DNA from: Thermoleophilaceae bacterium
Lineage (GTDB): Bacteria > Actinomycetota > Thermoleophilia > Solirubrobacterales > Thermoleophilaceae
Length of the DNA stretch: 6,488 bases
Direction: 5' to 3'
NCBI GenBank assembly: GCA_013696905.1
Contig: JACCXP010000158.1
Location: forward strand, 1 to 6,488
In this document: in pieces, positions 5,868 to 6,488 of the stretch
Numbering within the stretch: position 1 is the stretch's first letter
Layout of the letters: each line of letters opens with the position of its first letter
Position numbers and translations under genes: made by a program
Notes under the pieces: model-generated
Seen by the model: the letters and a program-made list of their open reading frames with translations, nothing else
Database searches by the model: none
Told to the model about the DNA's origin: nothing

Positions 5868-6488
5868 TCAGTCGACGAGCGCGCCCACCGCCGTCCGGGC
5901 CGGCCGCACGTAGACGCGCTGGCCAACCTCGTAGAGCTCGAGCGACGAGAGCTGCACGAGCACCGTGCGCCCGCCCTCGTGCCGGAGCCGGTAGAGCACG
6001 TCGTGGCCGCGGAACTCGCGCTCGACGACCTCGGAGTTCGCGTCACGGTCGGTGCGCAGCTCGAGCTGCTCGGGTCGCACGGCCAGGTGCACGAGCCCGC
6101 GCGGCGCGCCGCGGACGTCGAAGGTCCCGAGCTCCGTCTCGACGCCGCCATCGCGGCCGACGCCTGAGAGCACGTTGACCTCGCCGAGGAACGACGCCGT
6201 GAAGCGGTCGGCGGGCTGCGCGTAGACGTGCTCGGGCGCGCCGATCTGGACGATCCGGCCCTCGCGCATCACGGCGAGGCGGTCCACCAGCGAGAGCGCC
6301 TCCTCCTGATCGTGCGTGACGAGCAGCGCGGTCGCGCCGGCGTCGCGGAGGATCAGCTCGACCTCGCGCCTGAGCGCCCCGCGCAGCGACGCGTCGAGGC
6401 TCGAGAACGGCTCGTCGAGCAGCACCACGGCCGGCGCGGGCGCCAGCGCGCGCGCGAGGGCCACGCGCTGGCGCTCGCCGCCCGAGAG
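5868..6488 (-). CDS. ABC transporter ATP-binding protein with TOBE domain (C-terminal part)
   Basis: It is the ATPase subunit of an importer. The window holds the last 206 residues of a protein that is normally about 340-370; Walker A and the Q-loop are beyond the right edge. The visible part opens exactly at the ABC signature LSGGERQRVALARAL (1-15). Walker B follows as VVLLDEP (21-27), with the D-loop as SSLD (29-32) and the switch histidine His59 in VTHDQEEAL. The stretch VMREGRIVQIGAPEHVYAQP then leads to ASFLGEVNVLSG, the end of the ATPase domain. The rest is a TOBE-type regulatory/substrate domain, with VHLAVRPEQLEL as its usual entry motif. This architecture belongs to the FbpC/PotA/CysA/MalK-like group. 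ATALLVTHDQEEALSL is most like ferric-iron (FbpC) ATPases, but sulfate, polyamine, phosphonate or sugar import cannot be excluded. No permease or binding protein is in view. It is on the same strand as the sugar genes, 62 bases ahead of the kinase, and probably forms the end of a separate transport operon. Confidence 0.9.
   Translation of the reverse strand, partial: LSGGERQRVALARALAPAPAVVLLDEPFSSLDASLRGALRREVELILRDAGATALLVTHDQEEALSLVDRLAVMREGRIVQIGAPEHVYAQPADRFTASFLGEVNVLSGVGRDGGVETELGTFDVRGAPRGLVHLAVRPEQLELRTDRDANSEVVEREFRGHDVLYRLRHEGGRTVLVQLSSLELYEVGQRVYVRPARTAVGALVD

Noticed and set aside
1..6488. Search for CRISPR arrays, insertion sequences, toxin-antitoxin or defence genes, tRNAs and riboswitches.
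   Set aside because: None was seen: coding density is nearly complete, the genes are intact central-metabolism or transport genes, and there are no spaced repeats or terminal inverted repeats.

Overview
This is a GC-rich window (clearly above 65% G+C by eye) from what looks like a high-GC actinomycete-type bacterium. All six supported genes are on the minus strand, so transcription runs from high to low coordinates. The transketolase and transaldolase resemble actinobacterial forms, for example the PAPNAQ segment of transketolase and the KIPGT Schiff-base motif of transaldolase. Start codons are mixed ATG and GTG with purine-rich Shine-Dalgarno sites. A deep-branching actinobacterial class such as Thermoleophilia is a guess from memory of similar gene sets; it cannot be proved from the window.

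Layout in the direction of transcription: (1) the C-terminal part of an ABC-transporter ATPase with a TOBE tail, cut by the right edge (5868-6488); (2) a 62-base gap that may hold a promoter; (3) an FGGY-family sugar kinase, xylulokinase-like (4276-5805); (4) transketolase (2233-4266); (5) transaldolase (1086-2192); (6) a short-form 6-phosphogluconate dehydrogenase (142-1077); (7) the first 43 codons of a Rossmann-fold NAD(P)-binding protein resembling NADPH-dependent F420 reductases, cut by the left edge (1-129). Gaps from the kinase onward are 9, 40, 8 and 12 bases. At three of these four junctions the Shine-Dalgarno overlaps or abuts the stop codon of the previous gene. This strongly suggests one polycistronic, translationally coupled operon.

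Together the genes make a compact pentose-phosphate module. The dehydrogenase turns 6-phosphogluconate into ribulose 5-phosphate, transketolase and transaldolase rearrange pentose phosphates into glycolytic intermediates, and the kinase probably feeds in a phosphorylated sugar (xylulose 5-phosphate, or 6-phosphogluconate if it is really a gluconokinase). Glucose-6-phosphate dehydrogenase, lactonase, and the pentose-phosphate epimerase and isomerase are not in the window. The ABC ATPase is probably a separate transcription unit.

There is no stretch over 300 bases without a gene. I saw no tRNA, rRNA, CRISPR array, insertion sequence, dispersed repeat or riboswitch. Most of the window is ordinary central metabolism. 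The points worth a second look are the predicted cofactor preference of the short dehydrogenase, the partial F420-reductase-like gene behind it, the kinase substrate, and two start-codon corrections. I found no sign of a new kind of biological system.
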